NCBI RefSeq assembly: GCF_031453975.1
Contig: NZ_JAVDPW010000009.1
Span: 124,001 to 188,000 of the forward strand
Source of the DNA: Inquilinus ginsengisoli_A
GTDB taxonomy: Bacteria; Pseudomonadota; Alphaproteobacteria; DSM-16000; Inquilinaceae
Direction of reading: 5' to 3'
DNA length: 64,000 nt
Below the pieces are notes generated by a model. The model was given only the letters and a program-made list of their open reading frames with translations, was not told where the DNA came from and made no database searches. Below are positions 17,747 through 26,018 of this stretch, in pieces; the first letter of the stretch is position 1, and each line of letters starts with the position of its first letter. Position numbers and translations under genes: made by a program.

Positions 17747-18547
17747 TCAGAGAGGGGTGAAGTGGCCGGGCGTGCCGCGCACCTGGCGGAAGCCGAGTGG
17801 GGCCGGCGCGCTCAGGCGCGCATGGTCGATCCGGGCCGCGTTCATCGCGGCGAGGGCCGGCGTCTCCGCCAGGGCGGCCACGATCGAATGCCAGTCCTGC
17901 GGGGCGTCCCGGGCTTCCAGCGCCGCGGCCAGGGCGCGGGCGAACTCCAGGTCTTCCGGATAGTCGACCGTCATCCGCAGCGCGGCGTGGCCGGTGTCGG
18001 ACGGCGCGGCCTGCAGGTTGACGCGGTCGCAGTCGGGATGCCGCCGGATGTAGGGCGAGACATGCTCGCGGTCCGGGGTCAGCGTCGCCTCCCGCTCCGC
18101 CCGGAACAGCCAGTCGGCGGTCATGATCTCGCAGTCCAGGCCGTGCGGATAGCTCGACGGGGCGCAGTTGGTGGCGTAGTCGGCCGCGGCCTCGCGCTGC
18201 AGCGCCACCACATCGCCGCACAGCACGGGGTCGATGAAGGGGCAGTCGGAGGTTACCCGCATGATTTGGCTGGCCCCCACCAGGCGGGCGGCGCCGGCGT
18301 AGCGGGCCAGCACGTCGCTTTCGGAACCGCGGAAGGCGGTGCAGCCCACGCGCTGGGCGGCCTCGGCGATCACCTCGCCCTCGGCGGTATCGACCGTGGC
18401 GCAGCACACCACGTCGATGCCGGGGATGGCCAGGCAACGCGTCAGGCATTCCTCCAGCACGGTGCGCCGGCCCAGCCGCTGCATCACCTTGCCGGGCAGC
18501 CGCGTCGATCCCATCCGGGCCTGGATGATTGCAGCCGTCACCGCCAT
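17747..18547 (-). CDS. SpsF-like cytidylyltransferase family protein
   Basis: 266 aa. The N-terminal AAIIQARMGSTRLPGKVM is the nucleotide-binding hallmark of the CTP_transf_3/SpsF family, followed by RYAGAARLVGASQIMRVTSD and DCPFIDP. Members activate acidic sugars (Kdo, sialic-acid-like, legionaminic) with CTP or act in related surface-glycan synthesis. A GGGAG ribosome site precedes ATG 18547. No other glycan gene is adjacent, so it may serve a remote locus. The exact sugar is unknown. Confidence 0.78.
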   Translation of the reverse strand: MAVTAAIIQARMGSTRLPGKVMQRLGRRTVLEECLTRCLAIPGIDVVCCATVDTAEGEVIAEAAQRVGCTAFRGSESDVLARYAGAARLVGASQIMRVTSDCPFIDPVLCGDVVALQREAAADYATNCAPSSYPHGLDCEIMTADWLFRAEREATLTPDREHVSPYIRRHPDCDRVNLQAAPSDTGHAALRMTVDYPEDLEFARALAAALEARDAPQDWHSIVAALAETPALAAMNAARIDHARLSAPAPLGFRQVRGTPGHFTPL

Positions 18548-18567
18548 CGAAGGACTCCCTGTCGATC

Positions 18568-18601
18568 AAAAAACGGGCGCATCCGCCGGGATGCGCCCGT
18601 T
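18568..18601 (-). terminator. Intrinsic terminator of the etfB-etfA operon
   Basis: Read on the minus strand: a 13-bp perfect stem (AACGGGCGCATCC and its complement) with a 4-nt loop, continuing into a TTTTTT run. It lies 18 bp past the etfA stop. Confidence 0.93.
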
Positions 18602-18618
18602 GAACCGTCCGTTCCGGC

Positions 18619-19557
18619 TCAGCCCTTCTTCAGCTCGGCCTCGAGCTCCGGGATCAGCTTGAACAGGTCGCCGACCAGGCCGTAATCGGCGACCTGGAAG
18701 ATCGGCGCCTCTTCGTCCTTGTTGATCGCCACGATCACCTTGGAATCCTTCATCCCGGCGAGATGCTGGATCGCGCCGGAGATGCCCACGGCGATGTAGA
18801 GGTCCGGCGCCACCACCTTGCCGGTCTGGCCGACCTGGTAGTCGTTCGGCACGAAGCCGGCGTCGACCGCGGCGCGGCTGGCGCCGATCGCGGCGCCGAG
18901 ATGGTCGGCGATGCCTTCCAGGATCTTGAAGTTCTCCGACGACCCCATGGCCCGGCCGCCCGAGATGATGATCCGGGCCGAGGTCAGCTCCGGCCGTTCG
19001 GACTTGGTCAGCTCCTGGCCGACGAAGCTCGACAGCCCGGCATCGGCCTTGGCCTCGACCGTCTCGATCGCGGCCGACCCGCCTTCCGCCGGCGCGGCGT
19101 CGAAGCCGGCGCCGCGGACGGTGATGACCTTGATCGGGTCGCTCGACTGCACCGTGGCGATGGCGTTGCCGGCATAGATCGGGCGCTCGAAGGTGTCGGC
19201 GCCGATCACCGCGGTGATGTCGGAGATCTGCTGCACGTCCAGCAGGGCCGAGACGCGCGGCAGCAGGTTCTTGCCGGCGCTGGTGGCGGTGGCCAGCACA
19301 TGGCCGTAGCCCTTGGCGAGGTCGGCGACCAGCGGGGCCACCGTCTCGGCCGGCTGGTGCTCCAGGGCCGGCGATTCGGCCAGCAGCACCTTGGTCACGC
19401 CGGCGATCTTGGCCGCAGCCTCGGCCGCGGGGCGGGCGCCGGACCCGGCCACCAGGATGTGGATGTCACCGCCGATCTTCTGGGCCGCGGTGACGGCGTG
19501 CAGCGTGGCGGCTTTCAGCGTGGCGTTGTCGTGGTCGGCTACGATCAGGATCGACAT
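18619..19557 (-). CDS. etfA: Electron transfer flavoprotein alpha subunit
   Basis: 312 aa from ATG 19557 (MSILIVADHDNATLK); an in-frame ATG at 19566 adds three residues and is also possible. The C-terminal FAD-binding block has the family signature: RIIISGGRAMGSSENF, YQVGQTGKVVAPDLYIAVG and SGAIQHLAGM. ETF accepts electrons from acyl-CoA and other dehydrogenases and passes them to ETF-ubiquinone oxidoreductase. It lies directly downstream of etfB (17 bp), with a strong terminator after it. Confidence 0.95.
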   Translation of the reverse strand: MSILIVADHDNATLKAATLHAVTAAQKIGGDIHILVAGSGARPAAEAAAKIAGVTKVLLAESPALEHQPAETVAPLVADLAKGYGHVLATATSAGKNLLPRVSALLDVQQISDITAVIGADTFERPIYAGNAIATVQSSDPIKVITVRGAGFDAAPAEGGSAAIETVEAKADAGLSSFVGQELTKSERPELTSARIIISGGRAMGSSENFKILEGIADHLGAAIGASRAAVDAGFVPNDYQVGQTGKVVAPDLYIAVGISGAIQHLAGMKDSKVIVAINKDEEAPIFQVADYGLVGDLFKLIPELEAELKKG

Positions 19558-19574
19558 GTCTTTCATCCCCGCCT

Positions 19575-20324
19575 TCAGATCACGCGCGCTTCGGTCTTCA
19601 GCTTGGCGACCAGCTCCTGGACGCTGCCGACCTTGACGCCGCCCTTGCGCTTCGCCGGCTCGACCACCTTCAGGGTCTTCAGCCGCGGCGCCGGGTCGAC
19701 GCCCAGACCGGCCGGGGTGATGGTGTCGAGCTGCTTCTTCTTCGCCTTCATGATGTTCGGCAGCGACGCGTAGCGCGGCTCGTTCAGGCGAAGGTCGGTG
19801 GTGACGATCGCCGGCAGCTTGACCCGGATGGTCTCGAGCCCGCCATCGACCTCGCGGGTCACCAGCGCCGTGCCGTCCTCGATCACCAGCTTCGAGGCGA
19901 AGGTCGCCTGAGCCCAGCCCAGCAGGGCGGCCAGCGACTGGCCGGTCTGGTTGGCGTCGTCGTCGATCGCCTGCTTGCCCAGGATCACCAGCTGCGGCTG
20001 TTCCTTGTCGACCAGCGCCTTCAGCAGCTTGGCCACGGCCAGCGGCTGCAGCTCGACATCGGTCTGGACCAGGATGCCGCGGTCGGCGCCCATGGCCAGG
20101 GCGGTGCGGATCGTCTCCTGCGACTGCGCCGGCCCGATCGACACCGCGACGATCTCGGTCGCCTTGCCGGCTTCCTTGATCCGGATCGCTTCTTCGACCG
20201 AGATCTCGTCGAAGGGGTTCATCGACATCTTGACGTTGGCCAGGTCGACGCCGGACCCATCGGCCTTGACCCGGACCTTGACGTTGAAGTCGATCACCCG
20301 TTTGACCGGGACCAGGATCTTCAT
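19575..20324 (-). CDS. etfB: Electron transfer flavoprotein beta subunit
   Basis: 249 aa from ATG 20324, chosen for MKILVPVKRVIDFNVKVRV and a GGAG ribosome site 9 bp upstream; the longer open frame has no support. The AMP-binding subunit motifs are present: MNPFDEISVEEAIRIKE and GKQAIDDDANQTGQ. It forms a heterodimer with the alpha subunit encoded next and docks dehydrogenases such as acyl-CoA dehydrogenase. Confidence 0.95.
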   Translation of the reverse strand: MKILVPVKRVIDFNVKVRVKADGSGVDLANVKMSMNPFDEISVEEAIRIKEAGKATEIVAVSIGPAQSQETIRTALAMGADRGILVQTDVELQPLAVAKLLKALVDKEQPQLVILGKQAIDDDANQTGQSLAALLGWAQATFASKLVIEDGTALVTREVDGGLETIRVKLPAIVTTDLRLNEPRYASLPNIMKAKKKQLDTITPAGLGVDPAPRLKTLKVVEPAKRKGGVKVGSVQELVAKLKTEARVI

Positions 20325-20495
20325 CGGCTCGCACTCCATCGGACGGCGCTTTTTACGCTGCGGTATGACGCTTTTAGGGCCCAGGGACGGGATCGGCAAC
20401 CGCCCCGGGGCGGATAGCGCACAGAGACCCGGATTCCGGGCCCCGGGTCCATCCGATCCGCGACGGTTTGTAGCCCGCCGCCGACGGCGGGCAGG

Positions 20496-20981
20496 TTACG
20501 GCTTCGGCAGGCCGGGGTCGAAGGTCGGGCCGCCCATGCAGGGCGCGACGATGTCGGAGCATTGCGCCGTGCGCTGGTAGCCGCCGGAGGTGCGGTACCG
20601 GACCTCGGCGACACGGCCGTCGACCACGGTGAAGGTGGCCTCGCAGTAGTTGGGGTCCAGCGCGCTGGTGCCGATCGGGAAGCCGACTCCGGCATTGACC
20701 GGGCTGACCCCGATGCTGGCGCCCGGGCCGCCGGTGCCGAAGCTGCCGGCGCCGGCCGCCTCGTCCGCGCTCATCCCCGCGCTCTGATAGGTCAGGTACT
20801 GGGTGTTGCCGACGTTGCGGGTGCGGTTGGGCGTGCCGGCGCAGGACAGCAGCTGGGCCTGGCTGGTGCCGACCAGTTCGGTCTGCGCGGTCAGGGCTTG
20901 CTGCTGCCGGGCGGCGCGCTCGGCGCAGCCGGTGAGGGCGACGATGGCGAGCCCGGCCAGGACGGCGTGGCGAAGGGACAT
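20496..20981 (-). CDS. Small predicted lipoprotein, unknown function
   Basis: 161 aa. It has an N-terminal lipoprotein signal with lipobox LTGC (Cys19), so it is likely anchored in the outer or inner membrane. The mature part has a stretch resembling SmpA/BamE-type folds (LLSCAGTPNRTRNVGNTQYLTY ends one motif), then a Gly-rich section and CEATFTVVDGRVAEVRYRTS. The BamE-like resemblance is by eye only and uncertain. Three further Cys residues lie near the C-terminus. It stands between etfB and the SCO1 gene with no obvious partner. Confidence 0.7.
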   Translation of the reverse strand: MSLRHAVLAGLAIVALTGCAERAARQQQALTAQTELVGTSQAQLLSCAGTPNRTRNVGNTQYLTYQSAGMSADEAAGAGSFGTGGPGASIGVSPVNAGVGFPIGTSALDPNYCEATFTVVDGRVAEVRYRTSGGYQRTAQCSDIVAPCMGGPTFDPGLPKP

Positions 20982-21085
20982 GGACAACGACTCCGAGGGC
21001 AGGACGACAGATTTAGACCACGATATCACGGCCGGCGCGATCGCGAGCCGGCTTCGTCGCCCCCGGCTTTGGGCAATGCGGGGCC

Positions 21086-21682
21086 CTAGAGCTGCCGGGC
21101 GATGCGCTGCGCCATGTCCTGCGGCGACAGCTGCGGCGGCAGGATGTCGAGCACGGTCCACTCCGGCCCCATCAGGTAGGTGAAGGCGGAATGGTCCATC
21201 AGATAGGTGGCGCCGTCGCCCTGCGGCGCCTTCTGGTAGTAGACGCGGAAGGATTTTGCCGCCTTGGCGATCTGCTCCGGCGTGCCGCTCAGGCCGACGA
21301 TGCGGGGGCTGAAGGCCTGGGCGTACTGGCCGACCACCTCGGGCGTGTCGCGCTCCGGGTCCACGGTGACGAAGACCGGGACCACCTTGTCGGCCTTCGG
21401 CCCCAGCTGGTCCAGCGCGGTGGCCATGGCCGACAGCTCGGTCGGGCAGACGTCGGGGCAGGTGGTGTAGCCGAAGAAGACCAGCGCGTATCTGCCGGCG
21501 AAGTCCTTCTCGGTGACCGGCTTGCCGGCCGGGTCGACCAGCGCGATCGGGCCGCCGACCGAGCCGAACTGGCCGACCCCGCCGCGCCCGCCCGGCGGGC
21601 CCAGCCAGAAGGCCACGGCGGCGGCGATGGCGATGGCGGGCACCGCCAGGACCAGGATGCGCAGGATCCGCTTCTTCCACAT
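21086..21682 (-). CDS. SCO1/SenC family copper-binding thioredoxin-like protein
   Basis: 198 aa from ATG 21682 (MWKKRILRILV), with GGGGGAAG about 10 bp upstream; an in-frame ATG at 21709 is an alternative. An N-terminal membrane anchor is followed by the SCO fold: copper-binding CxxxC in TTCPDVCPTEL and the distal His in YLMDHSAFTYL. SCO proteins deliver copper to the CuA site of cytochrome c oxidase or act as thiol reductases in the periplasm. It is divergent from the small SHOCT-like gene with a 97-bp shared interval. Confidence 0.9.
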   Translation of the reverse strand: MWKKRILRILVLAVPAIAIAAAVAFWLGPPGGRGGVGQFGSVGGPIALVDPAGKPVTEKDFAGRYALVFFGYTTCPDVCPTELSAMATALDQLGPKADKVVPVFVTVDPERDTPEVVGQYAQAFSPRIVGLSGTPEQIAKAAKSFRVYYQKAPQGDGATYLMDHSAFTYLMGPEWTVLDILPPQLSPQDMAQRIARQL

Positions 21683-21779
21683 CTCGACCGGTCTTCCCCC
21701 TCGCGTCATGATCCCCGTCATAGGCGCGGCGCGGCCGCCGCGGAAGGGCGCGCTGCGTCGCACGGATCGAGGGGGACAC

Positions 21780-21953
21780 ATGGCGGATCGCAAAGGGCCG
21801 GCGGCGGCGACCGGCGATGCGGATGCGGAAAGCGGCACCGCCGGCGGCGACGACCGCCGCGAGGCGCTGGCGGCGCTGGAGGTGATGCGCCGACGCGGGC
21901 TGATCGACGAGGCGACCTATCTGGCCCGGAAGCGCGAGATCGAGGCGGGCTGA
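21780..21953 (+). CDS. 57-aa SHOCT-like small protein
   Basis: A short gene with a good GAGGGGG ribosome site 5 bp before ATG 21780. The C-terminal 28 residues (LAALEVMRRRGLIDEATYLA plus RKREIEAG) match the SHOCT pattern: a short amphipathic helix, a Gly turn and a second helix ending with a basic/acidic run. The N-terminal half is Ala/Gly/Asp-rich and disordered. SHOCT modules usually mediate oligomerisation at the end of larger proteins; free-standing ones are poorly understood. It ends 5 bp before the convergent AEC transporter stop. Confidence 0.65.
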   Translation: MADRKGPAAATGDADAESGTAGGDDRREALAALEVMRRRGLIDEATYLARKREIEAG

Positions 21954-21958
21954 GGCCG

Positions 21959-22846
21959 CTACCCCATCAGCACCGCCAGCAGCACCGGCAGGGTGGCGAT
22001 GCTGATCAGGGTGCCGACCACCACCGCGCCCGCCACCTCCTGCACCGGGCCGCCGTAGCGGGCGGCGAACAGGTAGTTGAACACCGCCGGCGGCATGGCG
22101 GATTGCAGGATCAGCACGCTGGCGGTCTGGTGCGGGATGTCGAACAGCCAGACCACGCCGATGCCGGCGGCGAGGCCCAGCGCCAGGCGCAGCCCGGCCA
22201 GCCACAGGCTGAGGCCGAGATTGGCGATGCGCAGGCTGGCCAGCGAGACGCCGAGCGCGATCAGCATCAGCGGCAGGGTGACGCCGCCCAGCAGCTCGGT
22301 GGCGTTGGCGAGCCAGCGCGGCGCCTCGATGTCGGCGGCGGCGAAGGCGATGGCCAGCAGGATGGCGTAGATCGTCGGCGTCTTCAGCAGCTCCGTCCAC
22401 TTGCTGTGGCCGGAGGCGCAGGAGACGCCGACGGTGAACTGCAGCATGGTCATCGCGGCGGAGAAGGGCAGGGCCAGCGCCAGCCCCTCGTCGCCGAAGG
22501 CGAAATAGGCGATCGGCAGGCCGAGATTGCCGGCATTGGGCAGCATCACCGTCGGCAGGAACGGCCGCACCGCATGGCCCGACAGCCGCAGCGCCAGCCC
22601 GCCGACCAGGCCGCAGGCGAACACCGCCAGGAAGGCCAGCCCGGCCTGGCCCAGGATCTCGCCGGCCGGGACATGGAACTTGGTCAGGGCCGAGAACACC
22701 AGGCAGGGCGACCCGACATAGGTCACCAGCCGGGTGACGAAGCCGAGGTCGAAGGGATGGCGCGACCGGGCCCAGACATAGCCGACCCCGGCGGCGGCGA
22801 AGACCGGGGCCAGCACCGGGACCAGGGCTTCGATCAGGGCGATCAT
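21959..22846 (-). CDS. AEC (auxin efflux carrier) family transporter
   Basis: 295 aa from ATG 22846 (MIALIEALVPVLAPVFAAAG). About ten hydrophobic segments in the AEC arrangement, with conserved loops LPNAGNLGLPIAYFAFG and LQSAMPPAVFNYLFAARYG. Family members export or exchange small organic acids such as malate or malonate; the substrate here is not predictable. The start overlaps the PAP2 gene stop by 4 bp (ATGA), so the two are co-translated. Confidence 0.88.
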   Translation of the reverse strand: MIALIEALVPVLAPVFAAAGVGYVWARSRHPFDLGFVTRLVTYVGSPCLVFSALTKFHVPAGEILGQAGLAFLAVFACGLVGGLALRLSGHAVRPFLPTVMLPNAGNLGLPIAYFAFGDEGLALALPFSAAMTMLQFTVGVSCASGHSKWTELLKTPTIYAILLAIAFAAADIEAPRWLANATELLGGVTLPLMLIALGVSLASLRIANLGLSLWLAGLRLALGLAAGIGVVWLFDIPHQTASVLILQSAMPPAVFNYLFAARYGGPVQEVAGAVVVGTLISIATLPVLLAVLMG

Positions 22847-23532
22847 CGGCGCGGCGCCACCGGCCCGCCGGTCGCCTCGGCGCAGCGCCGGACCAGGAGG
22901 GCGATGACCACGCCCAGCCAGGCGCCGGCCACGATGTCGGCGGGGTAGTGCGAGGTGACGACGACCCGGCTCAGCGCCACCAGCCCGCCCAGGACGGCGA
23001 AGGCCCAGCCCCAGCGCGGATACAGGATCCACAGCGCGGTCATCGCCGTGGCCATGGTCTGGGCGTGGCCGGACGGGAAGCTGTTCGAGAACAGGTCCCA
23101 GCCGAAGGGGTGGGGCGCGAAGGCGTCCTGGCGGAACAGGTGGCGCGGCCGTGGCCGGCCGATCGCGGCCTTCAGCAGCCAGTTGGCCACGGTGGTCGCC
23201 ACCAGCGCCGCCAGCATGAAGCCGAAGCCGCGGGCTTGCCGCAGCCGTCGGGCCCGCACGTCGCCATAGGCGGCCAGGAAGGCGGCGACGCGCCAGCCGA
23301 GCCAGCCCAGGATCGCCAGGGCGTACCACCACACCCCCAGGCCGATATCGGTGAAGACCTTGATCGCGGCGATCGCCGCCGACCGGCGATGGGCCTCGAA
23401 CCACAGCGCCGCGGGCCGGTCGACAAAGGCGACCAGCAGCAGGCACAGCACCAGGACGGCCAGGAAGCTGGCCAGCACCGGCCGCCCGGCGAGGCGATGC
23501 CTCGATGCCGCAATGATCTCCGACAGCCCCAC
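22843..23532 (-). CDS. PAP2-family membrane phosphatase
   Basis: 229 aa, GTG start at 23532 with a strong GGAGGGG ribosome site. It carries the three acid-phosphatase motifs: KAAIGRPRP, the catalytic PSGH in NSFPSGHAQTMATA, and SRVVVTSHYPADIVAG. Five to six transmembrane helices are visible. Such proteins dephosphorylate lipid phosphates (undecaprenyl pyrophosphate, phosphatidic acid, lipid A) at the periplasmic face. The overlap with the AEC transporter gene suggests a shared transcript but no obvious shared pathway. Confidence 0.9.
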   Translation of the reverse strand: MGLSEIIAASRHRLAGRPVLASFLAVLVLCLLLVAFVDRPAALWFEAHRRSAAIAAIKVFTDIGLGVWWYALAILGWLGWRVAAFLAAYGDVRARRLRQARGFGFMLAALVATTVANWLLKAAIGRPRPRHLFRQDAFAPHPFGWDLFSNSFPSGHAQTMATAMTALWILYPRWGWAFAVLGGLVALSRVVVTSHYPADIVAGAWLGVVIALLVRRCAEATGGPVAPRR

Positions 23533-23650
23533 GCGCCCCTCCGTTGCATCGGTCGTTTACGACGGAATGGCAGGGGCGGGAAGCGCCGTTGCGGTCGTTG
23601 TTCAGCGCGAAGATAGGAGGCTATCCTTTCCCCAAAGGGGAGAGAGGCGC

Positions 23651-23980
23651 ATGGAATGGACGCCGGCAACCAGACAGGACGTCCAAGAGGCGCTCCGGAG
23701 GGATTGGACTGGCGCCGATCCTGTCCTCCAGTCGAGACTCGGTCACTACCTTGTGGAGCCGTCTCCCGCGCTGCTGATGCGGTTCGGCAAGGAAGAGAAT
23801 GCCTTCATTGTCGCGCGCGGCGCCCGCTTCGTTGTGTTCTTCGACGACGTAGAGGAGGAGTTCGGCATCGCTGAGGAGGTCGACGGCCGCCTGTCGGGCG
23901 TCTCCTTCTGCGGTGACCTGATGTTCGCACTGCAGGAGCTTCATCGCCGGGAAGGTGGCGAGCGGGACTTGAAGCCGTGA
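23651..23980 (+). CDS. Hypothetical protein, 109 aa
   Basis: ATG 23651 with a GGGAGAGAGG ribosome site. The sequence is soluble and acidic (VVFFDDVEEEFGIAEEVDGR) with no signal or membrane segment. It has an alternating alpha/beta look like immunity-type or SMI1-like small proteins, but I do not recognise the family. It ends 16 bp before the convergent MOSC-reductase gene. The upstream 118 bp is the only room for its promoter. Confidence 0.6.
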   Translation: MEWTPATRQDVQEALRRDWTGADPVLQSRLGHYLVEPSPALLMRFGKEENAFIVARGARFVVFFDDVEEEFGIAEEVDGRLSGVSFCGDLMFALQELHRREGGERDLKP

Positions 23981-23996
23981 GCGCGAAACCGTGTCC

Positions 23997-25763
23997 TCAC
24001 AGATCGAGCACGAGGTCTTCCGTGGGGCGGCTGCAGCAGATCAGCACTGTGCCGTCGGCCGGCGGGTCGATCGGCGTGGGCTGGTAGTCGACGGTGCCGG
24101 CGACCAGCCCGGTCTGGCAGTTGTGGCAGACGCCGGTCCGGCACGACCACCGGACGGGGACATCGCACGCCTCGGCCAGCTCGAGCAGGCTGTGGGCATC
24201 CGGCCGCCAGCGGACGGCGAGGCCGCTGCGCGCGAAGGTGACCTGCGGCCCGGTGCCCGCGGGGCCGTCCGGCAGGTGCGGCGGGCGCTTCGCACCGGCG
24301 GCCACGCCCGGCGTCATCGAGGGGCCGGACCCGAACGCCTCGGTGTGGATGCGGCCGGCGGCCACGCCCCAGGCCGCGAGGCCGCTGGTGAATTCGCTCA
24401 TGAACGCGGCCGGCCCGCACAGATAGACATCGGCGTCGCGCGGCACGCCCAGCTCCTGCAGCACGCCCACGCTCAGGCGGCCGGGGGCATCGAAGTCGCG
24501 CCCGGGCCGGTCGGCGGGGCCGGGCGCGCTGTAGCGGATATGGCTGCGGCCATGCGCCAGGGCCGCCAGCAGCGTGCGCACTTCGGCGGCGAACGGGTGC
24601 TCCCCGCCGTTGCGGGACCCCTGAATCCACCAGACCTCCCGGGTGGATGAATCGGCGGCCAGGGCATGCAGCATGGCGAGAACAGGGGTGGCGCCGATCC
24701 CGGCGCTCAGCAGGACGACGGGGCCGTCGCCCGGCTGCAGCACGAAGCCGCCGCGCGGGGCGCTGACCTCGACGACATCCCCGATCTGGACTTGCCCGTC
24801 GATGTAGCTCCCGGCCACGCCATGGGCGTTGACGCCGACGCTGACGCGATAATGGGACGTGCCCTGCTCGCCCGACAGCGAATAGCTGCGCAGCAGGGGG
24901 GCGGCGCTGGATGCGGGCTTGAGCCGGAGCACCACGAACTGCCCGGGCGATGCCGGCGCCAGCGGATGGGTGTCGACGGGTTCCAGCACCAGCGATGTCA
25001 CGCTGCCGCTCTCGCGGATCTTGCCCGCCACCCGCAGCGGCCGGAACCCCGGCCAGGCCGGGGGCGGGGCAGTCGCCGGACCCAGCCCGGGATTGCCCGC
25101 TGCGGTTCCGCCGCCCTCCCGGCGCTGCCGCAGCAGCGCCTCGAACGAGGTGCGCCAGCCCGCGCTCAAAGCCGGGATGCGCAGCGCCTGCTCCAGCTGT
25201 CCGGTCGGATGGCCCGGCAGGTACAGCAGGGCGTTGGCCTGGGCGACGGTCAGCGGCTCCGGGCCGGCGGCAAGCTGCTCGATCTCGTCGCCGGCCCCGA
25301 CCTCGCCCTCCTCAAGGACGCGAAGGTAGAATCCCGGCCGGCCCTCCGCCACCAGCATGGCCGCCATCTGCGGCTCGTCCAGGCGGATGCCGACCCGGTA
25401 GCAGGTGACGCGCGGCTGGGTCACCTCGAACACCGCCTGCCCGATGCGATAGCGATCGCCGATGCGGACATCGTCGTCGGACAGGCCGTCGACGGTGAAG
25501 TTCTCCCCGAACTGTCCGTAGCCCAGCTCGGCCCGGCCGAGCCGCTGTTGCCAGTGCCGATACGAGTCGAGCTGATAGACGAAGACGGCCCGATGTTCCC
25601 CGCCATGGCCGGCGAGGTCGCCCTGGCCGTCGCCATCGATGTTGAGGCGCCGGACCATGCGCCGGCCCTGGACCGGCTCTTTCCAGACGGCCGTCCGGAC
25701 CGTCTTTCCACGCCACGCGATATCGCGCGGCAGGCCGACATTGACTGAAAGCAATCGCGCCAT
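23997..25763 (-). CDS. MOSC domain - flavin reductase - [2Fe-2S] ferredoxin fusion protein
   Basis: 588 aa from ATG 25763 (MARLLSVNVGLPRDIAWRG). Residues 1-215 form a YiiM-like MOSC domain (GDLAGHGGEHRAVFVYQ, YGQFGENFTVDGL, RVTCYRVGIR). Residues about 255-480 are a ferredoxin-NADP reductase module: RSYSLSG binds FAD, LLSAGIGATPVLAMLHAL and YLCGPAAFM bind NAD(P)H. The last about 85 residues form a plant-type [2Fe-2S] domain with Cys spaced CX4CX2C (CRTGVCHNC) and a fourth Cys in LICCSRP. It should carry electrons from NAD(P)H through FAD and the cluster to the MOSC/molybdenum-cofactor part; the substrate is unknown, but YiiM relatives reduce N-hydroxylated compounds. Confidence 0.87.
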   Translation of the reverse strand: MARLLSVNVGLPRDIAWRGKTVRTAVWKEPVQGRRMVRRLNIDGDGQGDLAGHGGEHRAVFVYQLDSYRHWQQRLGRAELGYGQFGENFTVDGLSDDDVRIGDRYRIGQAVFEVTQPRVTCYRVGIRLDEPQMAAMLVAEGRPGFYLRVLEEGEVGAGDEIEQLAAGPEPLTVAQANALLYLPGHPTGQLEQALRIPALSAGWRTSFEALLRQRREGGGTAAGNPGLGPATAPPPAWPGFRPLRVAGKIRESGSVTSLVLEPVDTHPLAPASPGQFVVLRLKPASSAAPLLRSYSLSGEQGTSHYRVSVGVNAHGVAGSYIDGQVQIGDVVEVSAPRGGFVLQPGDGPVVLLSAGIGATPVLAMLHALAADSSTREVWWIQGSRNGGEHPFAAEVRTLLAALAHGRSHIRYSAPGPADRPGRDFDAPGRLSVGVLQELGVPRDADVYLCGPAAFMSEFTSGLAAWGVAAGRIHTEAFGSGPSMTPGVAAGAKRPPHLPDGPAGTGPQVTFARSGLAVRWRPDAHSLLELAEACDVPVRWSCRTGVCHNCQTGLVAGTVDYQPTPIDPPADGTVLICCSRPTEDLVLDL

Positions 25764-25904
25764 TGTTCGCTCTGCGCCAGAGGTCCGGATGGGCTGAGCT
25801 TGTCCCGCGGCTCGGCCGGGGGCAAGGGCTTCGCTGCCGACCGGTGCGGCAGATGGCGGGCCGAGCCTGCGCGAAGGCTGAGATCCGGGTGCAGTCCAAA
25901 TCCG

Positions 25905-25990
25905 GCATCGCAATCTTAAATAGCGTACAATTTGTGTTTTATTATAAAATTGATCTACTGATAAATGCGTTATTAAAATTCAATGCGGGC
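25905..25990 (+). promoter_or_regulatory. AT-rich promoter interval before the TauD-type dioxygenase gene
   Basis: A sharply AT-rich stretch of about 70 bp (about 25914-25980, e.g. TGTTTTATTATAAAATTGAT) in a GC-rich surrounding. It lies just upstream of a gene with a good CAGGAG ribosome site. No exact -35/-10 pair is assigned. Confidence 0.5.
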
Positions 25991-26018
25991 CCGATACGTA
26001 GATCAACAGGAGTGCAGC

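Noticed and set aside
20496..22400. A 634-codon frame merging antisense sequence with the small lipoprotein
   Set aside because: Only the final 161 codons have a signal peptide and lipobox; the earlier part is antisense to the AEC and overlaps the SCO1 gene.
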